Shown here: piece by piece, positions 43,649-55,791 of the stretch
Numbering within the stretch: the stretch's first letter is position 1
How the letters are laid out: the number at the start of each line of letters is the position of its first letter
DNA from: Neofusicoccum parvum
Lineage: Eukaryota > Ascomycota > Dothideomycetes > Botryosphaeriales > Botryosphaeriaceae
Direction: 5' to 3'
DNA length: 64,000 nt
Assembly: GCA_020912385.1 (NCBI GenBank)
Contig: CP087206.1
Coordinates: 186,001-250,000, forward strand
Notes under the pieces: model-generated
Told to the model about the DNA's origin: nothing
What the model saw: only the letters and a program-made list of their open reading frames with translations
The model's database searches: none
Position numbers and translations under genes: made by a program

Positions 43649-44414
43649 AGCAACACAGGAAGCTAGACTCCAAACAAATTTCAAGACGATAATATCGCTG
43701 CTACACTCCCGGGCTGCAAAACTGAACTCAAGAAAGTATTTATGCAAAGATTCTGACCGGCCAACTCATCTCGATTTGTGCTTTTGAGGCATTGCGCTCT
43801 AGAAATAGGCCATGTAGCGTTACACAGTCATTCAGAATAGCAAAAGGCACAAGGCTGCGCCACAGCATGTTACCGTCGCACACGCTTCACTAGTGCTGAT
43901 TTTGTTCCTTCTTTTAGTCTTCTGTTGGATATCACGTGTTTCAAGGTCTCCTTATATCACACCACGTAGCTTAGCCACAATCACTCGTATAAGAGGCAAG
44001 CGGGTCACCCACCCTCTTCCTCTTCATGCCAATCATCAATGGATCATCGTTGTTCATCAACATACCAACATCTTCACACATATCAGCTCAAGGCAGCAAT
44101 TGAACATGCCCCGTTGTGTTGCCTCGGCCAGCCAACGTAGCCAATTGGGCGTCAGAGCATTGACGCTGCGGTGGGTCGAGAAATTTCGCATTTAGTATCC
44201 CACATCCACGCAACCAAGTGCGTAAATGAAAGAGGCTGAAGTGAAATGAAACATGTGTGAAACAGCTCAGATGTTTGCCTAATTTAGATACTGGCAGCTT
44301 TCTGACGGCGAATGGATTGCAAAAGCTGAGAATTTCTTGCCTATATGGGGGCGTACAGTATAGCCACTACCGGCTCGTCATTTCAGGACCAATGAGTGTT
44401 GTGTCACAAACCCG
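43649..44414. other. Intergenic region
   Basis: 766 bp, AT-rich, with short frames only. It holds the promoter of the surface-protein gene and the 3' flank of the aldo/keto reductase. Confidence 0.5.
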
Positions 44415-45521
44415 TCAGCCATCCGCCAGGTGCTGAATAGCCGGGTGGGTCCGACTGCCAACAACCTCGAAGCTCGCCAGGATACCGTCGATCTCCCGCA
44501 ACTCCTCTTTGGCCAGATCCACCCCGCGCGAATTCTCCGCAACTCGCTCGGCCGAGGTAGCTCCCGGAATTGGAATGATGACAGGCATATCAGGACGGTT
44601 GGACAGCGCCTGAACCCAATTGATGGCGAGCTGCGCCGGCGTGCAATTCTTCGTCGTGGCGAATTTTTCGAGAGCTCGGACCAGCTGCAGGTTGACCTCG
44701 AAGTTCTCGGGCTGGAAGCGTGGGGACGTCTTACGGAAATCATGCTCGGGGATGTCGTCGAAAGACTTGATTTGACCGGTCAGGATACCCGAGCCGATGG
44801 GAGAGTATCTGAAGGATTAGTTTCAGCAACTCAGCGGTGGTCATAAGTATTGGGAGAAGAAGCCGGAACAACTGACGCTACGATGGGGATGTCCAGCTCC
44901 TTGCAGGCCTCAGTTATACCATTGGTGAGTGGGTCCGTCTGCCAGAGTGACAGCTCGACTTCCACCGCCGCGATCTTGGTAATGCGCGCAGCTTCTCTGA
45001 TGGTGTTTGCGTTGACCTCACTCAGTGCAACGCCACCAATCTTACCTTCCTTTACCAGTTCCGCAAGCGCCTTCAAAGTCTGCTCCAGTGGGACCTTCGG
45101 ATCTCTGCGCGCTGGTTCAAAGATGTCGATTTTCCCTTTCCCTCCCAGCATCGCCAGAGAGTTCTCAACGCTCTTGCGCACACCTTCGGGGCTGCTGTCT
45201 GGGGTCATGTCGTGCCCAAAGCAACCTTTGATGCTGAGAACCACCTTGGTCGCGTCGTCCGGATACTTTTCGTAGTACTTCTTGAGAAGGGTCAGGGAGT
45301 TGTTTTGTGGAGGCCCATAGAACTCTCCGCCGTTCCAGAAATTACAGCCGCCGGCGAGGGCTGCGCGCATGGCTCCGAACGCCTGCTCTTCGGAGGGTGG
45401 AGAGGCTCTCCACGTGAGACCTTATAATTTCAGCGGAGCCGCATTGCGTATGTGATAAAATAACGGTACCCATCAGGCCGTAGCCGATGCTTCCTACTTC
45501 TTTGCCGTTTAAAGTCGGCAT
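44415..45521 (-). CDS. Aldo/keto reductase, pyridoxal-reductase-like
   Basis: Three exons: 45521-45470, 45420-44877 and 44808-44415, giving 329 aa. The N-terminus has VGSIGYGLMGLTWR. The active-site region is NFWNGGEFYG, the form seen in pyridoxal reductases where Trp-Asn stands near the usual Asp-Thr pair and the catalytic Tyr is kept. The barrel continues with VVLSIKGCFG, GKIGGVALSEVNANT, AYSPIGSGILTGQIK and the NADP-binding PIPGATSAERV segment. The family reduces pyridoxal or other aldehydes with NADPH in the cytosol. Frames and phases are consistent throughout and no lesion is seen. The substrate is not certain. Confidence 0.87.
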
Positions 45522-46333
45522 GATCTGGAGTGTCGTCGAGAAGTTTTGTTTGCTCTGTAAAGTAGATCCCACAGTAGAGATTGGTACTGTAACTGGGAAT
45601 TCTATGAAGCTTTTATACACATCGCATGAGCTGAGTGTAGTGCTGCCGTCACGGACTTTACCGCAAGCCCGGTGCTTAACCCCGTACGGCTTCGCTGGCT
45701 ATGCGTGCATGCGGCAACCACCGCAAGGGCTAATGTATGAAGTCATAGAAATCCTACTTCACTGCTCAAGATACTATAAAAAAAGTTGAGTGCATATAGT
45801 TCACCACAGCTGCCTGTTCTCATGTGCGTCACCTGCTTGTCTTCATCACACTAGTTCCTTGGCCCCACAATCCCCCGCCTCGCGAGTCTTCTTGGCGTAT
45901 AGCCTAAGCAGATAGCATTGCTTTGTAAGTCTAGCCATGTATTTCCCCCGCGCAGCGTTCGGCGATAATGCACGTCAAATAAAGATTTGAACATTTAAGA
46001 ACAGTCATCCGATCTTTTACTGGCAGCGCATGAACGGAAAAAAGTTTCATTTTTCTCATATGTCTGCCAATCGTGTCCTCACTAGCGTGCATACAAATAA
46101 GCATAGAGTTCGATTGTGCAGTAGAAGGCGGGTTTTGGAGCTTATTTTCTAGATTGCCTTACTACAAACGGCAACAAAAGCTAGCCTGGTTCGGCCTCTC
46201 CCTTCCGTTCTCTCACCGATAAGATAATTGAGAATGAGAGGACTCTTGTGTCGGTTTCTCCCTCAAGAATTTCTTAGGCTTTTCGATCATATCCTCCTTT
46301 TGTGCGTGCATTTTGACTGCAGTGGTTTGCCGC
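45522..46333. other. Intergenic region
   Basis: 812 bp of AT-rich sequence with no supported gene, upstream of both the reductase and the decayed GMC gene. Confidence 0.5.
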
Positions 46334-47107
46334 ATGGGCGCCGGAGTTAACGGTCTTACACCGGGAAACACCTACGACTTCGTTGTAATTGGTGGCGGCA
46401 CCTCTGGTCTTGTCGTGGCTAATCGCCTGTCCGAAATCTCCGGCGCCTAAATACTTGTTATCGAGGCCGGAGACTCGGTGCTGCACCATGTAAATTCGAT
46501 TTATTCGGAGACGCCCGACTTGAGCCGTTCAAGTAGACCTATTCAATTGTACCACAAATTTATGCAGACCGCCGAGTTGAGCCCATTCTCTCTGCCAAAG
46601 GAATTAGTGTTTCAAGTCTGATCAATCGTGCTTGCTACGTATATGGATGGGGAGAACTATTCGAGCTGAACACACCAGGGTACGTCTATACACGCGCCGA
46701 AAAGGGTCAGATGGACGCCTGGGAAGAAGCAGGGAATGAACGATGGAACTGAAAACAATTTATCTATTTTACAGAAAGAGCTTGTATATTCTATTCCCGA
46801 ATGAAAAGGCAGCTCAGAGGCGGCGCATCATACGAACCATCCTTCCACGACTTTAATGGCCCGCGACTCCATGCGTTTCTCCTCCGCTGACCGCTCTGCC
46901 TTCCCATCCATTAATTTACGCTTCTGGTAATTCCCCTACAACGTCCTGATGTAGGTCACGGCGGCTCATTTCCTGCCGAAACCATAAACGGGGACCGCCC
47001 CACTTAGCGGGCTCGTCGCGGCCGAGGGAACTCCAGGCCTAGAAGTCGTGCCGGCGGATGTGAGTAAGGTAGTTAGAGGGGAATTTCCGGACTTCTTACC
47101 ACCCGGT
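46334..47107 (+). pseudogene. Decayed GMC oxidoreductase
   Basis: Starts with an in-frame ATG and a clear FAD-binding Rossmann motif, YDFVVIGGGTSGLVVANRLSE. A TAA at 46448-46450 follows, just before the ILVIEAGD strand that normally completes the motif. Downstream the same frame gives GMC-like fragments broken by several more stops, and the C-terminal substrate and His motifs are missing. The segment ends without a recognisable terminus, so the 3' limit is approximate. The TAA could derive from CAA by a RIP-type change, but ordinary decay is equally possible. An intact, different GMC gene is at 57451. Confidence 0.75.
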
Positions 47108-47879
47108 TAGCACGGTGATGATGCTGCCACGGGATAAGATGGTGGTAAACCTGTGGTGCAGGGCTTGGGACCGGGAATTTATGGAGGGTGGATGCGAGTT
47201 TGGTAACGTCTCAGACGGATGGATGTACGAGTATTACGGTGCATGCCGCGGCGGAAAGGTGTAGTGTAGTGATTTGATTAAAGAGGACTTGAGTCTTATT
47301 AGGTGATGAAAAGAGTGAAATTACGACTACCGTCTTATGCCAAAGAGAATGGGTCATGGATACCTTTTGCGCTCTCGCAGTCTCAAAAATGTAATCACGA
47401 GAGATCGGCCGAGCGTTCACGTGAGTGACCCCTCTTTTCTTATACGAAAAAACTCCAAGAGATGGACCCGCCAACAGTGGCAACACTGCGGTCAGTGGAT
47501 CGTTTGTGCAGTTTAGCAACTCGGCAGTATGCATTCGTACTATTGCATACTTCTTATTCCCTTTACCTTATTTTCACCAGGCAGGTCCTTATGTGCTATT
47601 TTTAGCGCTTCTGTAATTCCAAGCAAAGTCATATCACCATCAATTTCAAATATCAAAAGACCCCTTTCATTATCACGTCCAAATACTGGAAAAATATATG
47701 GCTGATTGAAACACATGTTACCTGTCCAGGTATATGTACAAAATCAGCATACAATTTGGGTTGACAAACAGTCAATAAAATCGTTATCAGCATTGCTTTG
47801 CTGAAAAGTCGAACCAAAGACGCTGAATAGACGGAAATTCCCACTTCATGATACTATCCAGTTCCTCTGTATCAAGTTC
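47108..47879. other. Intergenic region
   Basis: 772 bp, AT-rich; no gene recognised. Confidence 0.5.
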
Positions 47880-48597
47880 CTAGTCCGAAAAATAGTTGTA
47901 CTCATCGGAATTGTCATAAGAAAACTTGCGTTGGACGCCGAGATTCACGACGAAAAGCCATTTGATCTTGCCGAGCATCATCTGCAGTTGAACATTGCTC
48001 GGTAATTTGTCCAGCCTCAACTTCCGATCAGGACTCAGCCCATCTATCCGCCTCTCTTTAGTCGTGACCTTGGCGCGGTAGTTCGAAGCCCCAAGATGTG
48101 TCGCTTCAGGAAGATAGAGGTGCACCGGTCTACCCCAACGAGAGGGCAGCCTTGCAACTAGAGCAGAATGGCCTATGATGTCAATAGAACACTTAAATGC
48201 AGAGATGGAAACTCATACCTTTCATCTGCTCAACATCCACGACTTCGAACATTTCTTTACGAACATCATACTTGAGAACTTTAACCGAAAAGCTAAAGAG
48301 TCGACATCTGTAGTGAGACGAAGTCCCATCTCCGGGGAAGTCTCTTTCGGCTTGAATCCACTGCGGCTTCTCGGAGAACTCTTGGGATGAAGACAAGTAG
48401 TTAGAAGAGTAGGTAACTGTTGAGTTGTTTCGCTTCAAATCGTTCTCGAGTTTTTGGATTTGTGCTTGTTGGATTTGAGCAAGCTTTTGCAGCTGTCTTG
48501 CTACATCAAAAGGATCACCACAAAAGCCTTCTGAAAGGTCTAATACCAACAAGCTGTCGATCTGTTTCCCTGTGGGCTCCATATTTGAAGCTAACAA
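47880..48597 (-). CDS. Hypothetical protein with coiled-coil-like N-terminal region
   Basis: Two exons (48597-48219 and 48172-47880) joined across a 46-nt intron give 223 aa; Met6 (48582) is an alternative start. Residues about 26-55 are heptad-like and Gln/Leu-rich (VARQLQKLAQIQQAQIQKLE), consistent with a short coiled coil. The C-terminal half mixes strands and basic residues (KVTTKERRIDGLSPDRKLR, WLFVVNLGVQRKF) and ends in an acidic-aromatic tail. No signal peptide, membrane span or known domain is visible. Its neighbours, a GMC pseudogene and a patatin, give no clue. The splice sites and frame support expression of a real protein, but the function is unknown. Confidence 0.65.
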
Positions 48598-49428
48598 ATG
48601 ATGGAAGTATGGATCAAGACAAAAATTGCTAGGTGTGACAGGGGAGAGAAAGGAGAGATCGATATATCGGTGCAGGATGGTTAGGTTTATATGACACGCA
48701 GTAATCCTCCAACCAATAAACTCGGGTCTGTTTGTCTGCCCCGGCTGCGGCTGCGCATCAGCTGCGGTAAGCCCGAGGCATTGTCATATGGTACCACAGC
48801 GTCGCACCAGCCTGGGCAGCCAGTTTTTAATGGCCGGCACCCCTCCCACATGACCAGACGGCATATGCCGTGTCAGTCACCAATACCCGGTTCAAACAAT
48901 CTTATTAAGTTGGCCTTGTCCTACCTCGGGGGAGCCAGCAGTTTGCTGAAGTAGACTCGTCGTACCGCTTTCATGGGTGGCGCTGACCAGATGACACGAC
49001 CGCATGCGTCATCTGCAAGAAAAACGATCAGCCACGGGGCCTCGAAAACGAGCAATGCTGTGTAAAATCTGCCTGGATCCTACTCTTGTCCTCCTTGACT
49101 GGGATTTACTGCATAGCCTCTTCCGAAATGTCGCTTCCTCATCTCGAGACAAGGGTACAGCCTTGCAGCCTGCTGCAGAGTTTCCTGGGGTTCTTCGACC
49201 CCGCTGATGTTCGTTGCCTCTTAAATGAAGTGGGCTGAGCCCGAGCCTAGGGGAAAAGGCTGCACTAGAGAGGCCGCGCACCCAACTTCTTGCTGCTCAT
49301 TCGACGGGGCATCTTTCAAGTCGATCAATCGAACTCACCCAGATTAAATTTGCAAAGTCAAGCAGATGAGTGGTCAGATTTCCACTGACGGCTTGTGGTT
49401 TCGAGCCCACAAGTACGAGGTGCTCTGA
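48598..49428. other. Intergenic region between divergent genes
   Basis: 831 bp with no convincing gene; it serves as promoter space for the hypothetical gene and the patatin gene. Confidence 0.5.
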
Positions 49429-51089
49429 ATGGCAGACGATTCCCAAGATTGCTGGCAGAAGAGGCCAATTCTGGCTTTCGGTACGTATATACTGTAACCT
49501 CAGAAGCTACAGATCTGACTTATATGCCTAAATGCTGACCTCAGATAGATGGAGGAGGGATCAAAGGGTATGCAAGCCTCTTGATCCTCCAAGAACTCAT
49601 GAGAGAAATCGCAATGGCCGAGATAAACCACGATACGCCTCATCGCTCAAGCTTTCAGATCGTTGACAGTGCGGCACTTGTCGACGAGGACAGAGATTCA
49701 AATCACTCATCAACATCGCAATGTGAACTGGAAGGGTTTTTCCCTTGCCACTACTTTGATTACATGTTCGGTACAAGCACAGGCGGGTAAGTAGAGACTG
49801 GGCTTACATTTAGAAATGTACTGACTTAAACAGCTTGAATGCCATAATGCTCAGCCGCTTTCGAATGCGCGTTGAGGAATGCATTGAAGTGTTCCCTGGG
49901 TTTGCGAAAGACATTTTCAAAAATCCAGCATCCCATGCCCGGAGATTCTTTAGAGCCTATTCTCACAAATATGACCCTGGACAACTAGAGACCGCAGTCA
50001 AAGACATTGTTAAAAGCCGTTCACCAAGCGGAAATTGCGATCCTAGATTCAAGAAGTATTCATCGCCCGAGGATCTTTGTCGAACGTAAGTCGTTGATTA
50101 AGCAACATCGACCTATTCGTATGACTTACGAAGCACGTAGGGTGGTCATTGCAAATCAAATATCTCCAAGGAGTGGAACAGAGCAAACATATCTGTTCCG
50201 GACTTACCACCATCTTGAGAGACCTAGAAGTGGAGGGGAACCAACTCGTCGCACCAACCGCGGTCGTGCACATGATCATCATATCTGGAAGATATCTAGG
50301 GCTACCACTGCTGCACCTACATACTTCCCCGAAATGGAAATCGGAGAAAATGTCTACATTGATGGAGCTTCAGGGAATAACAATCCGGCCAACGAGGCGT
50401 ATACGGAGGTGGCGGCGAAAGACGGCTACATGCAACAAGAACCTCCAAAGACCAGAATCCATTGTTTGGTCAGTATAGGGACGGGGAAAAAGCCGGAGCC
50501 GCGCGAAAGAACTCGAATCATGGCCGAGAAACGCCAGTCTTCGCGTGGTGGTCTGCTCTTGAAGATCAAACCTGTGCAAAAGGTAGTTGATACTCTCGGC
50601 CGCCTCATTGGCCGAGCTATTGATACGGAGAACGCTCATCACCAAGTCAAAGAGATGATCAAAACAACAGGCGATCAACCATACTTCCGTTGGAATCCTG
50701 GGCCAGGAGTTGGAATCCTCAAGCTGGACGAGTGGAAGCAAGGGAAATCGCCTAAAAGCCTGAGCACCAAAGAGATTATCGATCGAGAAACCGAAACATT
50801 CTTAGAAATTCCTGAGACTCGAGCGCAACTTTTAAAGTGTGCAGCGTGTCTCGTCGAGCTACGAAGGGCCCGGATCAAGCAAGACCCGACGAGATGGAAG
50901 CGATGGACACGATGCAACAGCATCCGCTGTGATATTTGCGATAAGGTGGCAGATAATGTGTTCGACATGGAATCTCACATCAAAAAGGATCATCCGGGTT
51001 GGCGTGGCCTCGAAGAGGGTAAAATTATGGATGCTATCTTGCGGCACTGGGATGAAGTGCTTCCCACAGTCAAAGGAGGGCCATTCTGA
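49429..51089 (+). CDS. Patatin-like phospholipase with C-terminal C2H2 zinc finger
   Basis: Four exons (49429-49480, 49549-49786, 49834-50085, 50141-51089) give 496 aa. The anion hole DGGGIKG is at 18-24. The nucleophile motif GTSTG places the catalytic Ser at 94, and the partner Asp is D255 in DGASGNNNP, so the Ser-Asp dyad is complete. The family hydrolyses acyl ester bonds of membrane lipids. After the catalytic domain come a basic helical region and a C2H2 finger, C444-x2-C447-x12-H460-x4-H465. Patatins occur as effector domains of fungal NLR-like proteins and in plant and bacterial defence; a stand-alone form with a finger is less usual. No signal peptide is seen, so it should act inside the cell. 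Confidence 0.88.
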
Positions 51090-51253
51090 CATGGCTTGCC
51101 TTTCATCTTCTTCTATGTTACAATGTGGAATGACTTTCTTTCCGTACCAGTTAGATGTAATGATATTATCCTCTAATTGCCGAGTGTACTTCCATCCAAT
51201 TCTCTCTAATACGAAAGATCTTCCACGGTGTGTAGGCAATCGCAACTCCAACT

Positions 51254-53301
51254 TCAATGCTCGTCCGCCTCCAACACCTCCTGAATCCTCTGACTTGGCA
51301 GCCACTTCTCCGCCGGAATAACCCACCACGACACCAGCGCAAAAACCGTCACAATCGCCATAATCACCGGCGCGTAATTTAGATTCTCCCCACTCACGGG
51401 GAACACGTATGGCGAGAACAGCACCGCAACGACCCAGCCATTCCACAGCACGGCCACGACCTGGAACGGCTTGCTCCACCTGCCCAGGCTCCAGCGCGGC
51501 TTCGGGAAAGTCTTTGGGGTGAGAAGCAGGCGGCCGAGGCAGATGAGGCCGTAGGCGGCGGCGGACGGCACGCCGGCGGCGGAGACGAGCGAGGTGAAGG
51601 CGACGCCGGACGGCAGAATGCTGCAGGTGACGACGGCGGCGACGCCCCAGACGACGAGGACAGCGTTTTTGGGCTGCCCGTCGTCGACGCGCGCGACCCA
51701 GGTGGAGTAGGGGAGGACGCCGTCGCGGGCGATGGCGAAGACGAGGCGTGAGGCGGCGATGATGGCGATGGCGGTGTTCTGGTGGGGCGCGGGCGGGTTA
51801 GTTGGAGCGGGTGGGGCGGACTGCAGGCGGGGATACGTACAAACCAGAGGGCGATGACGCAGACGATGTTCATGATGATGTGGCCGCCTTTTCCGAGGAC
51901 GACGGCGTAGAGCGGGACGAATGGTTGGGCGCCGCCGAAGGAGAAGAGCGTGTCGGCGTCGGGCTGTTCTACCGGTGAGCTGGGTCTATGTGAGGATCTG
52001 GGGATATCGGAATTACCACACAGAATAAGAACAGGATCACCACTACAAATCCTCCGAGCCCACTGACGACCGTACTCCAGAAGATGCCTCTGGCAGCTGA
52101 CACGGAGGCATTCTTTGTCTCCTCTGCAACGTGACCAGACGCGTCGAAGCCGATCAGGATTCCAGCGGTGGCGAGGTAAGATAGACACCAGTTCCAGCCT
52201 GCGGGAGCACCCGTTCCGTTGTACGTCGTCATGAAAGCATCGTGAGTGGAGCGGAACCCGTACGTGTTTTTTGTTCCGATTGGGAGCCAGATCAGGTTCA
52301 TGACGAAGTCCAGGATGACGGTGGCAGAGGAAGCATAGAACACCCACCGGAAGTAGCGAGCTAACAAAATTTGTTAGAGATGCAAAGATGGATCAGCGGA
52401 GAAGCTCACGAGGCAGTAGATTGGCAATGGCGGCGATGGCAAGCATGGTTTCTGTGCAGATCCATTGCACGGCTCGAAACTTGACACTTGAGGCATCGGA
52501 GGGGAAGTCCACGTTGAAGACGACAATTTCCTGGGGAACGGTCAACATACTTGAAGGTGAGAGATGAACACTATTGGCTTACAGAAAGCATGTAGTTGAC
52601 CGCAGCTTGGGTATTGCCTGCACAATGTTTAGTAAGGCCAGAGAAATGGTTGAAGGCAGCTCACTTGCACAGAAGGTGGTCCACGCCGTCGTACTCCACC
52701 AGGCGACAACAAAGCCAAAGAGTCGACCGAACCGAGGACCTCCGGCTTCGGCGGCCCATAGGTAGATGGAGCCCGCGAGTGGCAGTGAGGAACATGTTTC
52801 GGCAATGACAGCGGCAGTGATGAAAGTGAAGACACAGGTCACGATAAAGCTCGTCCTGTAAACATGTGCATTAGCGGCGGAGCGGGTTAAACTATTTGCA
52901 GGCATCAAACCAGTAGGCAAGATTTCCACCTGCGGCAATACCGGTACTAAAAGTTACGCGCACACCACCAATGAAGTACAATGCGGCTGTGGGGTGTTAG
53001 GTACGCTATGCAGACGGGGCGTAGAGCATACCAAAGGTAGTGGCGAAGTTGTGGAAGAGATTGTAGGTTCGATGAAGCACCTGGTTGGGTCAGGACGCGG
53101 CTCTGGGGTTTTCTTGGTGGCGTGACTGTACCGGCTTGTACCCCAGGTGACGCTACAGTGCAGTCAGCATCGCAGATCAGAGCCAGCGCAATGGCAGCGA
53201 CGTACAAGAATCTCCGCATCCTTGGTATTGAGCTCTGGCTCTTCCTCGCCGATTGGCTCGTCACCCCGCTTCTGCGCCAAGCCGGTGTCTTGCAGCGACA
53301 T
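51254..53301 (-). CDS. APC-superfamily amino acid/choline-type permease
   Basis: Ten exons: 53301-53206, 53152-53132, 53080-53032, 52986-52911, 52855-52665, 52617-52583, 52530-52410, 52360-52017, 51963-51841 and 51778-51254. They give 526 aa with all phases matching; one exon is only 21 nt. A polar cytosolic N-terminus leads to RHLGYKPVLHRTYNLFHNFAT, the entry to the first helix of fungal GABA/choline-type permeases. Family hallmarks follow: GNLAYW, AETCSSLPLAGSIYLWAAEAGG, GFDASGHVAEETKNASVSAARGI and ASRLVFAIARDGVLPYS. About 12 transmembrane helices are expected in the plasma membrane. The donor sites of introns 4 and 8 are weaker than consensus. The substrate is unknown. Confidence 0.85.
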
Positions 53302-53804
53302 TGTGGGGTCGCGGGCGGAAAGCTTGTCGGAGTGCTGCTGGTGGCCTGCGTGCTCTGGCTTACTGATATGTCTCGCTGCAGCTGCGAATAGGCGCAATAT
53401 GGCTGTGAATGGAGAGGGCAGCACGTCATTGGGGGAGGGTGCACGTCATCGACGAATTTTGCAGCGGTCCGGTCGCGTCTTCGGCTGCACCACCACAACT
53501 CGGCAAGCCTGCGATCTCGGAGTCCAATCACAACACCCAGATATACAAATCCGCTCTCGACTGCGTGCGCATCCAGCACTCACCGACAAATGGCTGGACG
53601 GCCATGGCGAGGAACAGGAAAGGCGCGTCGTGCCAGTCGCGCCTGCACACGTTGCGCCATTCCCTGCGCTTCGCTCGTGTGCGGCGCCCTCCGCGGCTTC
53701 ACCCATATCACTCCTGAACAGCCTTGTAGACAGATGGAATGATGTCTTCGCCGTGATCGTTCAGCCTCCTCTCCTCACTCACGTGATCCGGTACTGCAGC
53801 GATA
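53302..53804. promoter_or_regulatory. Divergent promoter region of permease and P450 genes
   Basis: 503 bp between the two start codons. Open frames here are low-complexity and unsupported. No specific element was recognised. Confidence 0.45.
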
Positions 53805-55791
53805 ATGGATCTGATCTTTATCCCCACCTACGTGGCAGCCGCTCTCTTCGCAGTCCTTCTCACTGTAAAGGTCAGTCTTCTGTCTTCAGAGTGCAAGACT
53901 ATGAGCTGGAATAACGCTGTTGGATAGGCAATCCAAAGGAAGTACCTCTCACCACTACGGGCTGTCCCCGATGCGAATGTTCTAGCGCCGTTCTCTCGCT
54001 TCTTGTGGGCATTTCCTCAAGAACATTCCGGAAACATCACTCTCGAGCTTCCTCGCCTCCATGAGAAGCTAGGTCAGCGCAGCGTGATTCCAAGCGCTAG
54101 CGCAGATCACTGACACTGTTTCAAGGGCCATTGGTACGCATCGCGCCAAACGAGGTGTCCTACTACTCGCTTGAAGTGTACGACGCTGTGCACAAAGTGC
54201 GGTCCGAGTTCACCAAAGATCCAAGAATCTATGGCGAGTTCGTGCAGGATGGACATCCAGCCCTATTCTCCATCACGTAAGCCCATCTAGCAGCGCGCTT
54301 GCAGAAGCATGCTGACACATGTTTCAAAGTGATCCCGACGAGCATGCAAAGCGCAGAAGACTCATGGGGCAGCTGTTCAATCTGAGCAAAATGGACAACC
54401 TCCGAGAGCTCATGCTTCAGCAAGTAAACGGCTTGGTTCATGCTCTGAGGGTCAAGCGCAACCAGGAAATTGACTTGGTACCCGCATGCCGAGCACTGGA
54501 GGCAGACATCGTCTGTAAGTAAGCCTGGCGGTTGCACTCCAGCTTTTCTGATGAACCAACAGCATCTTTCGGCTTCGGTAGGGCTGTTGGCGCCATCAGC
54601 TCATGGTCCGGAGGAGAGGAACTTGCAATGGTCGCAAAGAACGACGAGAAGGCAACGTGGATGCCAATGGTCGGTGGGAGCTACCCCTTTCTGCAGCGAC
54701 AGCGACTGACACCGTCAACCAGATCAGAAACTTTCCCCGCGTCTGCCTGGCTTGGGAAAGGCTGGAGGATCTGCTCCATACGATCACGGGGTGGCGTACG
54801 ATCTACAGTAGTGCCATGCGGGAATTTGATGAGGTGAGCCCTGTGGTAGCCTAGGGACATCCCGCATGCTAAGCCTCTTAGTGGTCCGCATCTGGCTTCG
54901 AGGCAAATCAAGCTCAGGAGAAGGAGCAGGCTGCGTCTTTGCCCAACTTCATCCGCGTGATGGTTAGGTCGGGGCTGGCGCCTCAAAGCGCCCTTTCCGA
55001 GGCCAAAGAGATGCTCGGCCCAGGGACGGACACGACGTCCGCGTCTCTCGCCCACATCCTCTGGGCTCTAGCGCACAACCCCCAGTACCAGGACGATCTC
55101 TTCGACGACCTGTCGAGGAACGGGTTCCCGGAGCACATGAGCAGCCTCGAGGCCATTCCCAAGCTAAAAGCGTGCGTGAAGGAGGGAATCAGGTGGGCCG
55201 GAGCGGCGGCGGCGATGCTTCCGCGCGTGACGCCCAAAGACGGTGTGGAGCTGTGCGGAAAGTTCATCCCCGGTGGAGTATGCCGTTCCTGACCGCCCCT
55301 CCGGTGGGTTTGTACTTACGAGGCTCGCAGACGATCCTCAGTTCATCCCCGATCTGGTACCTGCGGGACAAGACCGCGTTCCCCAACCCCGAGGAATACG
55401 ACCCATATCGCTGGCTGACCCCTGACGGGCAAGGCGTCAGCGACGGGTTCCCGCTCAGGGACAAGTACTACATCCCGTTTTCCAAAGGGTCGAATGTTTG
55501 CATCGGCGCACAGTGAGTAGTCGAGATCCTTTGAGCACACGGGCAGCGGTTGGGCTGACTAGCGGTGACTGCAACATCAGCTTCTCGTATTACGAACTGT
55601 ATCTTTCAGTGTCGCAGGTGGTTCGCAATTTCCGCATCCGTCTGCACCCGTCGTCGCAGTCGCGATGCCTGCTGACGTCGATATCGGCGTCGTCAAACAG
55701 GTTCTATCCCGTTCAGCTCCCTCCTCGGCGGGAATGGGTGGCTGCTGTGCCGACGCAGAGGCTCCTTGTGGTTTTGGACGAGAGGGAGTAG
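53805..55791 (+). CDS. Cytochrome P450 monooxygenase
   Basis: Nine exons: 53805-53870, 53928-54072, 54126-54276, 54330-54514, 54563-54669, 54723-54833, 54882-55277, 55331-55512 and 55581-55791, giving 517 aa. Residues 1-22 form the N-terminal membrane anchor. The I-helix has GPGTDTTS (301-308), the K-helix ExxR is E356-R359, and the haem loop FSKGSNVCIG carries the axial Cys444. The PERF-like segment YDPYRW precedes it. The fifth intron uses a GTCGGT donor and a CTGAC branch site; without it the frame would break. P450s insert oxygen into lipids or secondary metabolites at the ER. The divergent permease may be functionally linked. The substrate is not predictable. Confidence 0.87.

Noticed and set aside
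54532..54854. Frameshift in the P450 gene
   Set aside because: A 53-nt intron at 54670-54722 with a CTGAC branch and CAG acceptor restores the frame; the other exons sum to an intact 517-aa protein.
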